A DNA stretch of 64,000 nt from JBBQYD01 sp942493075 (GTDB lineage: Bacteria > Verrucomicrobiota > Verrucomicrobiia > Limisphaerales > UBA8199). The position numbers and the translations under genes are program-made. The stretch is taken from NCBI GenBank assembly GCA_942493075.1, contig OW818681.1, positions 1,798,001 through 1,862,000 on the forward strand. The letters run 5' to 3'. A model generated the notes under the pieces. The model did no database searches. It was not told the DNA's origin and saw only the letters and a list, made by a program, of their open reading frames with translations. Positions 19,501-26,863 of this stretch are shown here, one piece after another. Each line of letters opens with the position of its first letter. Within the stretch, counting starts at the first letter, position 1.

Positions 19501-20155
19501 CCTGGCGAAGTTCCAGCTTCGGGTGCGAGACGATTCCTTTAATGGACCTTGCGTCATCCTGGAAACCCTCACCGCACTTCCTAAAAGCCTGGTGCTGCCG
19601 GACGGCACTCCCTTCAAGTTTCCGATAGCCTTTCAGCTCGTGCCAGGCAGCGAGGTTGAGGTCTGGGCATATACCGACCTTGCCCCTACGTGTGGAGTTC
19701 CAACCCTGGAAGTGGTCAGCCTTTATGTCTATGCCATCCCTGCTGTGAGCGGGACCGATCAGGATGGGAACCTGCTCTCGGATGCCTGGGAGGAACTGTT
19801 TCTGGTAGGCGATCCGAATGGTGATAACGACAACGACGGAGCGAGCAACTTCAAGGAATTCCTGGATGGGACCGATCCCGGCAATGCCATGAGCATCGGT
19901 GGCGGAGAGGAGCCGGCCCCCCCCATTGTGAACATCCGGCCACCGCTGAATGGCCAGCTCAAGTTCAATTGGAAATGGCCCGCCATCTACGCGGATAAGA
20001 TCAAGTTCGACTTGGTTAGCGCGCAGGTACTGGGCCAGCCGTTTGCCTCTGAGAACGTGCCGGCGCAGAATGATGGGGAGGGGAACTTCTCGATTGCACT
20101 CCCCGCGCCGGGTGTGAGCAACAAGTTCTTTCGCGTTCAGATGTCGCTTAAGTAG
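16592..20155 (+). CDS. Giant exported protein C (1187 aa) with calcium-binding-type repeats
   Basis: The export signal lies at about residues 34-50 (EGLLLCAVGLLMGTTARAA). The mature N-terminus opens with an FG-GAP/VCBS-like stretch (DINGDGIADLIIVDKPSG, near 65-82). Two clusters resemble thrombospondin-type-3 or dockerin-like calcium loops: DSDGDGVPDFVEVGLGGTD and DSDGDGYSDLAEVLAG (about 597-640), and DQDGNLLSDAWEELF with DNDNDGASNFKEFLDGTDP (about 1055-1100). The last 80 residues form a beta-rich tail. These loops are typical of proteins that fold outside the cell at high calcium, and similar C-terminal dockerin-like repeats are common in Verrucomicrobia and Planctomycetes. It ends the three-gene exported operon; dus follows 107 bases later. 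No enzymatic motif is recognised. Confidence 0.8.
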   Translation: MVNKRLIGFTMKAMLFRSTAGSPVARFFKHANEGLLLCAVGLLMGTTARAAVSETPEEFHGSADINGDGIADLIIVDKPSGIYRLAFGQANGTNLWVDGRPSGIENVTGFAAGRVLSTARDGLAFTAPGANRVNVVDAANNAQAGQPTNVFVTPLGPNRVALLDVGGAGNSAHADIFAPSIENNPPVPYRLGLVRSTGTTFSNMLDLALTARVVNADAIKLKTNVANPVLAGSIREAGGNVNFIAQTLASGTPVDVAGVNALPPVDAFVATNFNTTALCQFLFYQRGSSNLLLRPVQEPVAGTFNFGAGASFPFASALREVLIVPGTNDIRLLVIFGLGETAGIYTFNGLDAPQVVETFTAPPGETFSGAGASGRGNFSLFTGTDGKSSKFQDWKRSGNGYAKGASGALPDLNKLSSSANVFLFANRPFVHPSPRLMRSLNAADWSSQLQTTNPAGQISVVAEQFVSSAQGLDNPTARNLGPAPTGAGFGLPNQLAASFSLVSFLPAIGNEVAEITISPKPGHFPSGVSFTLHRPDGLAALIFYRLGPQDTWKLYPNTPIPLYQDTTVSYFGYLGGLKSAIHTASYTFDVAPAQLDSDGDGVPDFVEVGLGGTDADVHNKDSDGDGYSDLAEVLAGANGAPYNASIVPTNAPRVDELSAFDAVVFPSAVTGLVPASINCQTGTIVSAYDLHGGLSDVRPASLFFSSTLSYFQSLVGDAGQLFYVAITEPHFDVRTNNTTFPNGADTRVGRELLRLIPIPPLPDTLQINYTNGGGTLAQETAKWVAAALAAQDAIVRPLLQLSLAAEDTLAALLWERKIATLLTSRGLLAPTNQITFTPFRPQDAGRTNPVHGDVLSLQTNLLSITGDPDPAFPGYNLQSLFASLNNAVTSPPTASIQKLRELATEVYRISSLSNNAAPSRYPSPVDTLRRFIAAGQLHSNYLAATTLSGADLTSAATGVAQALAGVAQRPLAKFQLRVRDDSFNGPCVILETLTALPKSLVLPDGTPFKFPIAFQLVPGSEVEVWAYTDLAPTCGVPTLEVVSLYVYAIPAVSGTDQDGNLLSDAWEELFLVGDPNGDNDNDGASNFKEFLDGTDPGNAMSIGGGEEPAPPIVNIRPPLNGQLKFNWKWPAIYADKIKFDLVSAQVLGQPFASENVPAQNDGEGNFSIALPAPGVSNKFFRVQMSLK

Positions 20156-20262
20156 GGCTCGAATTGCGTTCTTCGAACGGCGGTCAGAGCGCTGCGCGAG
20201 AAGGTCATTGGTGGTGGATTCTGCTGGGAGGGCATGTGGAATCCAACTACCCTGGGGAGGCG

Positions 20263-21252
20263 ATGTTTGATGAGTGTGTGATCCGAGGCCGGCGATTTGT
20301 TCCTGCGCGTTTTTGCGCGCCTCTTGTCGGCTATACGCATAGCGCTTTCAGACGGTTGCTGGCAGAGTTGGGTGGCTGTGGAGGGGTCTGGACAGAAATG
20401 CTTGCTGCTCGCCAGATTCTCGCAGAGCGCGATGGGTCCTCTTGGCTGCGCCGACATCCCCAGGAGAATTGCCTCTTCTATCAGCTTATGATGAACGCCC
20501 ATGATCCTGTTGAGCGGGTGCTTGCCCGCTTGCAGGAGGGTGGCGCTGATGCCTTGGATTTGAACCTCGCCTGCAACTCCCGAACTGCTCGCCAGTGTCT
20601 TGCCGGGAGTGCCCTATTCGCCGATTTCGACGCACTCCGGAAGGTGGTTGGCGACATTCGCACACACTGGCCACACATATTTACAGCCAAAATCAGGCTC
20701 GGCCGTGAGCGCCCGGATTGGAAAGAGCGCTTTGTCGAACGACTGAAGCTGTTGGAGGATTCCGGGGTGGATGCGGTGATCCTTCATACCCGCTTCGTCG
20801 AAGATAAGTTTGGCCGAAGGGCTCGACACGAGCTCTATCCATGGGCCGCCTCATTAACCCGGCTGCCGCTCATTGCGAACGGAGATCTCTGTGGACCAGA
20901 GACACTGCTCCATAGACCCGGTGATTTCCAGGGAGTCAGCGGCATCATGCTGGGACGAATGGCAATAGCGCGTCCGTGGATTTTCTCAGCCTGGGACCAG
21001 GCATCAACCGTCAATCATGCGGAGATCTGGACACGAATGCATCAGTACATGTCGGAGGATTTTCCGCCGCCTGTGGCGTTGAGGCGCCTGCAAATGTTCA
21101 ATAAGTATTTTGCCGCGAACTTTCATTTTGGCCACCAGTTCAAGGTTGAACTCAGCCATGCGGATTCACTTGAAGAGATGCGAGACCGCGCCCTGGCGTT
21201 TTTTTCACGCGGCCCCGAGTTGGTTGCACAGCCGACGGTAGTGGGACTTTGA
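20263..21252 (+). CDS. dus: tRNA-dihydrouridine synthase family protein
   Basis: The 329-residue protein has the FMN-binding TIM-barrel of Dus enzymes, which reduce uridine to dihydrouridine in the tRNA D-loop. Landmarks are ARFCAPLVGYTHSAFRRL at the first strand, the active-site segment DLNLACNSRTARQCLAGSALF (Cys104 at the place of the catalytic cysteine of the N-x-GCP motif), the lysine KIRLG, HTRF, and the flavin phosphate loop GIMLGRMAIARPWIF. The motif is unusual: Ala-Cys-Asn replaces the normal Gly-Cys-Pro. The ATG at 20263 is preceded by a strong GGGGAGG (20254-20260), which decides the start against the TTG at 20164. It lies downstream of the giant operon but the 107-base gap and its own ribosome binding site suggest separate control. 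Confidence 0.85.
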   Translation: MFDECVIRGRRFVPARFCAPLVGYTHSAFRRLLAELGGCGGVWTEMLAARQILAERDGSSWLRRHPQENCLFYQLMMNAHDPVERVLARLQEGGADALDLNLACNSRTARQCLAGSALFADFDALRKVVGDIRTHWPHIFTAKIRLGRERPDWKERFVERLKLLEDSGVDAVILHTRFVEDKFGRRARHELYPWAASLTRLPLIANGDLCGPETLLHRPGDFQGVSGIMLGRMAIARPWIFSAWDQASTVNHAEIWTRMHQYMSEDFPPPVALRRLQMFNKYFAANFHFGHQFKVELSHADSLEEMRDRALAFFSRGPELVAQPTVVGL

Positions 21253-21327
21253 GGCATTTTGCGGTGGATGGAGCGTGCTTTTTGAGCCGCAGCGCCAAGT
21301 TGAAGGGGGTGGGTGAACGTCGGGCTG

Positions 21328-21612
21328 GTTGGCGCTGCGAAAGGATTCAAATGCAGACTCCGGGAATGTAGCCTCGGACGAGGCGACCGCGAATAGCCCA
21401 AGGCAAGACCGCCTTGCGGGCGCCGCCTTGGGTTCTGCGCCCCTATGATCCTGTCTTTTTTCTTCATCCGGTTTGGCGCGTAACAAACGCGCCAAACCGG
21501 ATGAAGAAAAAAGATGTTTAATTCTGGCTCTTTACCCAGGGTGGCGGCCTTACCCTGGGCTACTCGCGTGCCGTCCTTGCAGGACTCGCAGGACTTCAGG
21601 GCAACTCGGATT
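21328..21612 (+). repeat. Five-hairpin repeat, copy 1
   Basis: Five hairpins follow one another. H0 is GCCTC-GGAC-GAGGC (21371-21384). H1 is CCCAAGGC...GCCTTGGG around an inner GACCGC stem (21397-21432). H2 is a perfect 25-bp stem, 21456-21480 with 21488-21512, starting TTTTTTCTTCATCCGG with loop TAACAAA. H3 is CCCAGGGT...ACCCTGGG (21535-21559). H4 is GTCCT-TGC-AGGAC (21573-21585). An upstream block (21328-21368) is shared only with copy 2. It lies in the intergenic space after dus and opens the small orphan-gene island. Confidence 0.85.
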
Positions 21613-21726
21613 AGCTTTGGTGAGGATTAATGGTTGGGATGCGGCGATGCATACGTGCATACGTGTTGCTTCCCGGAACATGCTTGACTACGCTTATGGC
21701 GGAGCATAAGGTTCGGCAAAACTTCC

Positions 21727-21981
21727 ATGATCCAGTATCTAAATGCAAATCAGGGATTCGTGATGGCGATCCTCACTGCCGTCTACGTCCTCGCGACGTT
21801 AGTTTTGGTTATAGTCGCGCATAGGCAATTCGCTCTGACACAAAGGAGCCTTGATTTTGCATCGGCTGCGGAGAAAACGAAGTCTCGCCCCTATGTCCTC
21901 TTCGACATTGTTTACGAGGAGATGGTTAATCGCCGTGGGCGCGCCGTGCCTGAGCTCTCGCGTTCGACAAGGCGCGCGTGA
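21727..21981 (+). CDS. Truncated small membrane protein
   Basis: The product begins MIQYLNANQGFVMAILTAVYV with one membrane helix at about 10-30, followed by a polar segment that reads RPYVLFDIVYEEM. This is the start of a common family of one-helix proteins whose cytosolic part normally runs on for another 60-150 residues. Here the frame breaks into RRGRAVPELSRSTRRA, low-complexity Arg-rich text that does not fit the family, and stops at 84 residues. I read it as a truncated gene whose 3' part was replaced at about 21935. Its stop overlaps the GTG of the next gene by 4 bases. Confidence 0.5.
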   Translation: MIQYLNANQGFVMAILTAVYVLATLVLVIVAHRQFALTQRSLDFASAAEKTKSRPYVLFDIVYEEMVNRRGRAVPELSRSTRRA

Positions 21982-22364
21982 CAGCCACACACCAACTGAA
22001 TCGTGAAGCGTTCATCACCTTCTGGAAGGACTACGGTGTGTTCCGATGGCGTCAGCTTCTTTGGTATGTCGGCTACTTGGGAGGCCTGGCCCTCTATGGG
22101 TTGATCGTTCGCAAAGTTGATTCCGACGGACGGTTCTTGGTCGCTTCACTTATTGTGGCCGGCGCCTACCTCGTTCTAGTTCCTTACCTCACCATTCGCC
22201 GATTTCACATGAAGTTCGCTCGTTTTATTCGCTGCCCGCAGTGCGGTGATTGGTTTGGTCGGGATGCGAGCGGAGCGCATTTTGGCCCGAGTCCGAAGTT
22301 CCGAGCCGTCATTGAGACCGGACGGTGCTTAAAGTGTGGAGCACAGATACTTTCTGATTCATGA
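21978..22364 (+). CDS. Hypothetical two-helix membrane protein with a zinc ribbon
   Basis: This 128-residue protein starts with GTG at 21978. It has two predicted membrane helices (about 26-46 and 52-73) and a C-terminal zinc-ribbon-like domain with CPQC at 86-89 and CLKC at 117-120, so four cysteines are placed to bind one zinc. I know no specific function. It belongs to a group of unrelated small genes between two copies of the five-hairpin repeat, and is followed by a possible integron-type recombination site. Confidence 0.55.
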   Translation: MTATHQLNREAFITFWKDYGVFRWRQLLWYVGYLGGLALYGLIVRKVDSDGRFLVASLIVAGAYLVLVPYLTIRRFHMKFARFIRCPQCGDWFGRDASGAHFGPSPKFRAVIETGRCLKCGAQILSDS

Positions 22365-22371
22365 GGATTTC

Positions 22372-22455
22372 ATTGAACCAGGCTGCTGCAGTGAACGCGC
22401 CGATTGCGCTCAGACTTCAGGTCGTGCGGCTCGCCGCTGAGAAGCAATGTTAGCG
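22372..22455 (+). other. Possible attC-like cassette site
   Basis: The 84 bases between two orphan genes open with ATTGAACCAGGCTGCTGCAG and close with GCCGCTGAGAAGCAATGTTAGCG. This resembles the ends of integron attC sites, where an RYYYAAC-like left box faces a GTTRRRY-like right box. The inner arms pair only partly, and the left box deviates by one base. A second left-end-like word, GGGCTAACAAAGCTGAGG, occurs at 22862-22879 right after the next gene. No integrase gene is in the window. Confidence 0.35.
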
Positions 22456-22459
22456 CAAG

Positions 22460-22855
22460 ATGACCTCTCGCAGCTACAAACGATTTACCATGGGCCTTTC
22501 AATTGCGGCAATCGTCCTTGTCGCACTTGCCGCATGGGGATGGGCACGTGCCAGCATGAACGAGATTCATGCCATGCTGGCCGACGGTCACACTCAGATG
22601 CTCGAAGAGGCACGGGATTCAGCGTTGTTGAGCACCAACATTACTGAGGTTGCTGATGCCCTGCGTTGGATAGGACGCTTCTACCGCCCGCCAGAACCGC
22701 CAGCCGGACCTCAGCGCCATATATACAACGTGATGGAGCGGGTTCGGGTCAGTTATCAGCGAGACATCCTGGGGCACCTGCGGCGGTTGACGGGCGACCA
22801 GTTATCGGACGACCCGAAAACATGGATAGAAAAGTATGCAAACCCGGAAAAATAG
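22460..22855 (+). CDS. Hypothetical signal-anchored small protein
   Basis: The 131-residue product has one N-terminal hydrophobic helix (about 12-30, LSIAAIVLVALAAWGWA). A predicted helical region follows, probably in the periplasm. No family or catalytic motif is recognised. It begins five bases after the attC-like site, and its stop lies just before a second attC-like left box. That is the arrangement expected of a gene cassette, although this remains an inference. Confidence 0.5.
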   Translation: MTSRSYKRFTMGLSIAAIVLVALAAWGWARASMNEIHAMLADGHTQMLEEARDSALLSTNITEVADALRWIGRFYRPPEPPAGPQRHIYNVMERVRVSYQRDILGHLRRLTGDQLSDDPKTWIEKYANPEK

Positions 22856-22927
22856 TCGGGCTAACAAAGCTGAGGTGGTGGAGGCGTCAGTTGCGTTACT
22901 GTTTCATGTCCACGGCAGGAAAACCGT

Positions 22928-23269
22928 ATGGCCAAATATCTGATATCATTTCCGAGTGCGGCAATGGTCGTGCCTGATGGCGAATGGGAGGCAGTGGTCC
23001 GCGACTCTCACGCCGTGATTGACGAGGCGAAGGCCGCCGGCGTCTATGTTTTTGGCGGCGGCATCGACGAAAATGTGCCGCCTGTGCGTGTTTCGGCTGA
23101 CGGCAGAGTTGTCGATGGAGGTTATCCTTGGGCGCCGCCGCTCAATGGCGGTTTCACCGTGTTGGAACTGTCCTCGCGCGAGGAGGCTGTCGCATGGGCT
23201 GCGCGCATCGCGAAAGCCTGTCGCTGCGATCAGGAGCTGCGAGTCTTCGGGTTTGATCCACAATCTTGA
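22928..23269 (+). CDS. YCII-related protein
   Basis: The 113-residue product fits the YCII/YciI-like ferredoxin-fold family. It has an N-terminal strand MAKYLISF, a helix, the VYVFGGGID strand region, a central loop with a basic and aspartate pattern (VSADGRVVDGGYPW), and a final FTVLELSSREEAVAWAARI helix. These proteins are small dimeric enzymes or binding proteins of mostly unknown role, sometimes fused to sigma factors or involved in dechlorination. It is the last gene of the small island and lies 16 bases before copy 2 of the five-hairpin repeat. Confidence 0.75.
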   Translation: MAKYLISFPSAAMVVPDGEWEAVVRDSHAVIDEAKAAGVYVFGGGIDENVPPVRVSADGRVVDGGYPWAPPLNGGFTVLELSSREEAVAWAARIAKACRCDQELRVFGFDPQS

Positions 23270-23285
23270 GGAAACTGCTTCTTTT

Positions 23286-23572
23286 GGTTGGCGCGGCGAA
23301 AGGATTCATATGCAGACTCCGGGAATGTAGCCTCGGACGAGGCGACCGCGAATAGCCCAAGGCAAGACCGTCCCGCGGTCGCCGCCTTGGGTTCAGCACC
23401 CCTATGATCCTGTCTTTTTTCTTCATTCGGTTTGGCGCGCGTATTAACGCGCCAAACCGGATGAAGAAAAAAGATGTTTAATTCTGGCTCTTTACCCAGG
23501 GTGGCGGCCTGGCGGCCTTACCCTGGGCTACTCGCGTGCCGTCCTTTCAGGACTCCTGGCAAATCGGATTAG
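23286..23572 (+). repeat. Five-hairpin repeat, copy 2
   Basis: It is almost identical to copy 1, including the upstream block (23286-23325) that copies 3 and 4 lack. H2 pairs 23415-23439 with 23448-23472: 24 Watson-Crick pairs and one G-T pair where copy 1 has G-C. H3 has a longer loop (an extra GGCGGCCT). H4 is GTCCT-TTC-AGGAC. It ends 13 bases before the 3' end of the convergent fucosidase gene. Copies 1 and 2 are direct repeats that flank 1.67 kb. Confidence 0.85.
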
Positions 23573-23584
23573 TTGTTCCCTTTG

Positions 23585-24985
23585 TCAGCGTCTCTCGTTA
23601 TAGATACCGAGCTCGGACACCGCAGGTCGTGGCCCGTTCTCCGGGAAGAGCACCCTCACCTGGCTGCCCCACACCCGGTCAAATCGGTGGATTTTAACGA
23701 GATGCTCCTTTGCCGTCGTGGGGAGATCCTTCCATGTGCCCTCAGAAGAATACTGGAGTTTATAGTTACCAATTTCCTTTCTGGGAACTGTGAGAACAAT
23801 CATATTGAAGGGTTGCTCTGTCGCCAGGTCCACTGAGTACCATGGTTCTTTGACATGCTTGTTCGATTCCCAGGAGGTCTTAAAGTCGTCGTCATTCCCA
23901 AAATCTGAGATGTTGGAGTCCCAGCTCCACGAGGAATTGGCCGGTTTACGTTTGGCAATGTTGGGTGAGATGATCGGCGGTTCAGGCGCCTGAAGAGCCA
24001 CCATCTTGCCCTCGGGTTTCCAGCGTGCCCCGATCTCCTTCAACAGCGCCAGCGCGTTATCATCAATCAGCCCCTGGCGGTTGGGGGCGACGTTCAGGAT
24101 GAAATTGCAGTAGGCCTTGTTCAGTGGGAGAAGATTCTTGTCCACGATCGTTTCAGCGGTCTTCACGGGGGTGGTCGGGTAATTTTCCTTCCAAAACCAA
24201 TGCTGGTTTACTGGAAGGCATGCCATGGAAGCCAGCCGGTTGCCTTCGCGATCGAGGCTTTCCCCGGCGTTTTGCTCGTAAGACTTGATATCGCCGTAAA
24301 AGAGGGCTGAGTCGGGGTATTTGGAGGCATTCAAGTCCATAATGAGGCAGTTGGGCTGCAATGACTTAACCAGCCGGTAGATATCCTCAAATGGAATCTC
24401 ATCATAGGAGATCCTGGCCCAGGGGGATTCCCAGCCATCAATGAACAGCGCGGTGATCTCTCCATAGTTGGAGAAGAGCTCGGTTAACTGCTGTTTCACC
24501 ATTTCGATGTGGCTTTTGGTGACGTGGCCGCGCCGAAGATTATGATGCGTATCGAGGATGGAGTAATACATCATCACTTTGAGCCCTGAGGCGCGGAACG
24601 CATCCGCATACTCCTTAACCACGTCCTTCTTTAACGGGCTGTTCATGACATTGTAGTCCGTGGATTTGGTATCCCAGATGCAGAACCCGCTATGGTGTTT
24701 GGCGGTGAGGCATCCGTAAGTCATGCGCGCCGACTTGGCAGCCTCTGCCCATTGGCGGCAGTCGATTTGCTCAAGGGTGAAAGCCTTTGCCGGCATTTGT
24801 GGGTCCGGCCAGTCGTCCGGTGAGAACGTGGGCATGTTGAAATGAATGAAGAGCCCAAAACGCAAATCGATAAAGTCCTGTTGCAGTTCTACCAGGGGCT
24901 TTTGCGCTGTAGCACTTCGGCTGACAGTCGGCAGCAACAGGACGAACAAAGCCGGGAGGAGGAGTGCAAACGTGGCGCGGTGCAT
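23585..24985 (-). CDS. Secreted alpha-L-fucosidase (GH29)
   Basis: The 466-residue enzyme has a signal peptide (residues 5-24). The catalytic barrel starts at DFIDLRFGLFIHFN (38-50), with TYGCLTAKHHSGFCIWDT (89-106) and the presumed nucleophile Asp183 in ALFIDGWESPW, all typical of GH29. GH29 enzymes cleave terminal alpha-L-fucose with retention. The C-terminal part (about 350-466) is a discoidin/F5-8-type-C-like sandwich (ISDFGNDDDFKTSWESN, WYSVDLATEQPFNMIVLTV), probably binding carbohydrate. The preceding frame extends to 25234 but carries no signal, so I start at 24985 where the signal peptide begins. It acts outside the cytoplasm, in keeping with the rhamnosidases in this window. Confidence 0.88.
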   Translation of the reverse strand: MHRATFALLLPALFVLLLPTVSRSATAQKPLVELQQDFIDLRFGLFIHFNMPTFSPDDWPDPQMPAKAFTLEQIDCRQWAEAAKSARMTYGCLTAKHHSGFCIWDTKSTDYNVMNSPLKKDVVKEYADAFRASGLKVMMYYSILDTHHNLRRGHVTKSHIEMVKQQLTELFSNYGEITALFIDGWESPWARISYDEIPFEDIYRLVKSLQPNCLIMDLNASKYPDSALFYGDIKSYEQNAGESLDREGNRLASMACLPVNQHWFWKENYPTTPVKTAETIVDKNLLPLNKAYCNFILNVAPNRQGLIDDNALALLKEIGARWKPEGKMVALQAPEPPIISPNIAKRKPANSSWSWDSNISDFGNDDDFKTSWESNKHVKEPWYSVDLATEQPFNMIVLTVPRKEIGNYKLQYSSEGTWKDLPTTAKEHLVKIHRFDRVWGSQVRVLFPENGPRPAVSELGIYNERR

Positions 24986-25219
24986 CAGAGGTAATGAACG
25001 ATTAATTTTGGCTGAGTGCATACAAATCCTGGAACAGTGTGCCGCGGCAGCCTTTCCGCTGCAATCCAGAACGAAATCATTGGAATGTGCCGTGCCCGGC
25101 TGACCGGCGGGATTCTCAGGTACCAGTTTTTCTGGTGCGACGGGGATGCAAGCAGGTATGAGTTCGTCAGCCTCTGCTTCACCCCTTGCGCGCCGCTGGC
25201 TTTGACGACACCTTGCTCG

Positions 25220-25654
25220 ATGTCTAAAGAGCAAAATCCATACATTGCCGATCCGCTTCAGGATAACGCGGTGATCTTTGGGCCAGGGGAGGGGAAGCTC
25301 ATCTCGTTTAAGGGCGGCACGATCACTCTGAAGATCACCAGCTCGCTTTCAAGAGACCAGTTGGGCGTTTACGAGATTAGCCTCGACCCGGGAACTGTGG
25401 GTGCGCAACTGCACTTTCACCGGTTCATGGATGAGACTTTTATCGTGAATGAGGGGACGCTCTCTGTGAGCCATGGGACCGTTGACGTGGAGGCTGGAGC
25501 AGGGTCGGTGATTTATGTGCCGCGATTCACCCCACACGGTTTTGCCAACCGATCCGATCGACCGGTTAGGCTCACCTTGATTTTCAACCCTGCCCAACAG
25601 CGCGAAGGATTCTTCCTGGGCTTTGGAGCAGATTCTCAATTCCACTCCGGTTAA
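25220..25654 (+). CDS. Cupin-domain protein with a frameshifted C-terminus
   Basis: From ATG 25220 the protein has 144 residues and one cupin barrel. Metal-ligand positions are visible: His65, His67 and Glu72 (QLHFHRFMDETF) and His106 (VPRFTPHGF). Such small cupins are metal-dependent dioxygenases, isomerases or binding proteins; the substrate cannot be told. The last residues GFGADSQFHSG do not fit. If one T in the run at 25620-25622 is removed, the frame continues GLEQILNSTPVNPEAFLALYN... to a stop at 25746-25748, giving the natural helical tail of this family. The barrel is complete either way. The upstream extension to 25016 has no support. Confidence 0.72.
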   Translation: MSKEQNPYIADPLQDNAVIFGPGEGKLISFKGGTITLKITSSLSRDQLGVYEISLDPGTVGAQLHFHRFMDETFIVNEGTLSVSHGTVDVEAGAGSVIYVPRFTPHGFANRSDRPVRLTLIFNPAQQREGFFLGFGADSQFHSG

Positions 25655-25748
25655 CCCCGAGGCCTTTCTGGCCCTTTACAATCGATACGACAGTTATCCT
25701 GTCGATCTCTCAAGCATGCTGCCGTCCGCGGCAGTTGTGCCGGGCTAA

Positions 25749-26194
25749 TCTCCTGGAAGGTCCGGCGTTGATAGAGAATTGTGCTATTATACCGAGATGA
25801 GCTTGAGTGATAAATCCCGGGAAGGGGAGGGCGGAAAAGCGGGGGTTTCTGAGCAGAAGCGAGGAGGCGATGAGGGTCGTTTCTGCTGGGAATTAGGAAA
25901 GATAATGCGAAGCATAAGGCAAACAAAAATCTCACCTTGACACCCAAACTTTCACTTGCGCGCAAACGTGTTGAGGGCTAACTATCTCCGCTGTTACCGG
26001 AATCTGTCTGCATGAAAGCGTGACAGTTTGGGTAAATTGGGGATAAGCATATTTTGTTATGCATAAAACAATTGACGGTTATGTCAGTAGGCCCCATTAT
26101 CCGTCCCTCACTCCGCTGTCCCGGGGTGGGGCTCTCGCGCTCCGGCGCCGGTTGGGCCCGTAAATCAGTCAGCAGACACTATTGAATCAAAGCA
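25749..26194. other. Intergenic region before the respiratory operon
   Basis: There is no supported gene here. The stretch separates the cupin from the Alternative Complex III operon and contains the promoter candidate at 26072-26100. It also holds an AT-rich block with the palindrome TTATGCATAA (26058-26067) and a GC-rich untranslated leader (26101-26194). A minus-strand frame at 25651-25965 shows no family features. Confidence 0.5.
26072..26100 (+). promoter_or_regulatory. Candidate sigma70 promoter of the ACIII operon
   Basis: TTGACG (26072-26077) and CATTAT (26095-26100) are spaced by exactly 17 bases and lie 95 bases before actA. The upstream side is AT-rich (TTTTGTTATGCATAAAACAA). This is the best promoter-like sequence before the ten-gene respiratory operon. 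Confidence 0.5.
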
Positions 26195-26863
26195 ATGTCA
26201 GCGATTTTCCCTAAGTGGACAAACCGCCTCCCGTTGATGATCATCACCGGGTTGCTGCTCGTCGGCTCCGCGCTGGTGGCGGGAGTCTGGTACTATATGT
26301 CGCCCAGTTACGCTCGCGTGGGCTACAAACCCATCCAGCCCGTTGCTTTCGCCCACTCAACTCACGTCGAGCAACTGGGCATGGATTGCCGGTACTGTCA
26401 TGATGACGTGGAAAAATCCTGGTATTCCAATATCCCCTCCAGTTCTACCTGCATGAATTGCCATAACCAGGTGCTCAAGGACGATCCCCGTCTGGCCCTG
26501 GTCCGTGAGAGCGCCCAGAGTGGCAAACCGATCCCTTGGGTACAAATCCATCGCGTGCCTGATTACGTGTTTTTTAACCATTCCGTGCATGTAAACCGGG
26601 GTATTAGCTGCGTGGAATGCCATGGCCAGATCAACCAGATGGATGAGGTATTCCAGGCCAAGCCTCTCAGCATGACCTTCTGCCTGGATTGCCATCGCAA
26701 CCCCGCCGCACGCATTCGGCCACTTGATAAAATTACTGATCTCAACTGGCGCTGGAGCGACGATCCTGTAGAAGCTGCCCGGCTCCAAAAGCTGCATGGC
26801 GAACAACTCGTTCGAGATTGGAAAGTCGAGTCCCTGCAGACCTGCTCCGCCTGTCACCGATGA
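26195..26863 (+). CDS. actA: Alternative Complex III, pentahaem cytochrome c subunit ActA
   Basis: The 222-residue protein has one N-terminal membrane anchor (about 13-34). It carries five CxxCH haem-c sites: CRYCH 65-69, CMNCH 86-90, CVECH 139-143, CLDCH 163-167 and CSACH 217-221. Extra histidines serve as distal ligands (for example HSTH, NHSVHVN). This is the pattern of ActA, the periplasmic electron-transfer subunit of Alternative Complex III, which oxidises menaquinol and passes electrons to cytochrome c or a terminal oxidase. Its stop codon overlaps the ATG of actB. It opens the operon. Confidence 0.93.
   Translation: MSAIFPKWTNRLPLMIITGLLLVGSALVAGVWYYMSPSYARVGYKPIQPVAFAHSTHVEQLGMDCRYCHDDVEKSWYSNIPSSSTCMNCHNQVLKDDPRLALVRESAQSGKPIPWVQIHRVPDYVFFNHSVHVNRGISCVECHGQINQMDEVFQAKPLSMTFCLDCHRNPAARIRPLDKITDLNWRWSDDPVEAARLQKLHGEQLVRDWKVESLQTCSACHR

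Noticed and set aside
21456..21512. Central stem of the five-hairpin repeat as an intrinsic terminator
   Set aside because: The T-run is at the 5' side and the A-run at the 3' side of the stem, and the same holds on the other strand, so no U-tract follows the hairpin.
21328..23572. CRISPR array
   Set aside because: The repeats are about 285 bp, only two copies close together, with genes between them; no short regularly spaced repeats were seen anywhere in the window.
25651..25965. 104-residue minus-strand frame before the ACIII operon
   Set aside because: Composition and lack of any motif suggest chance; it overlaps the restored cupin tail.
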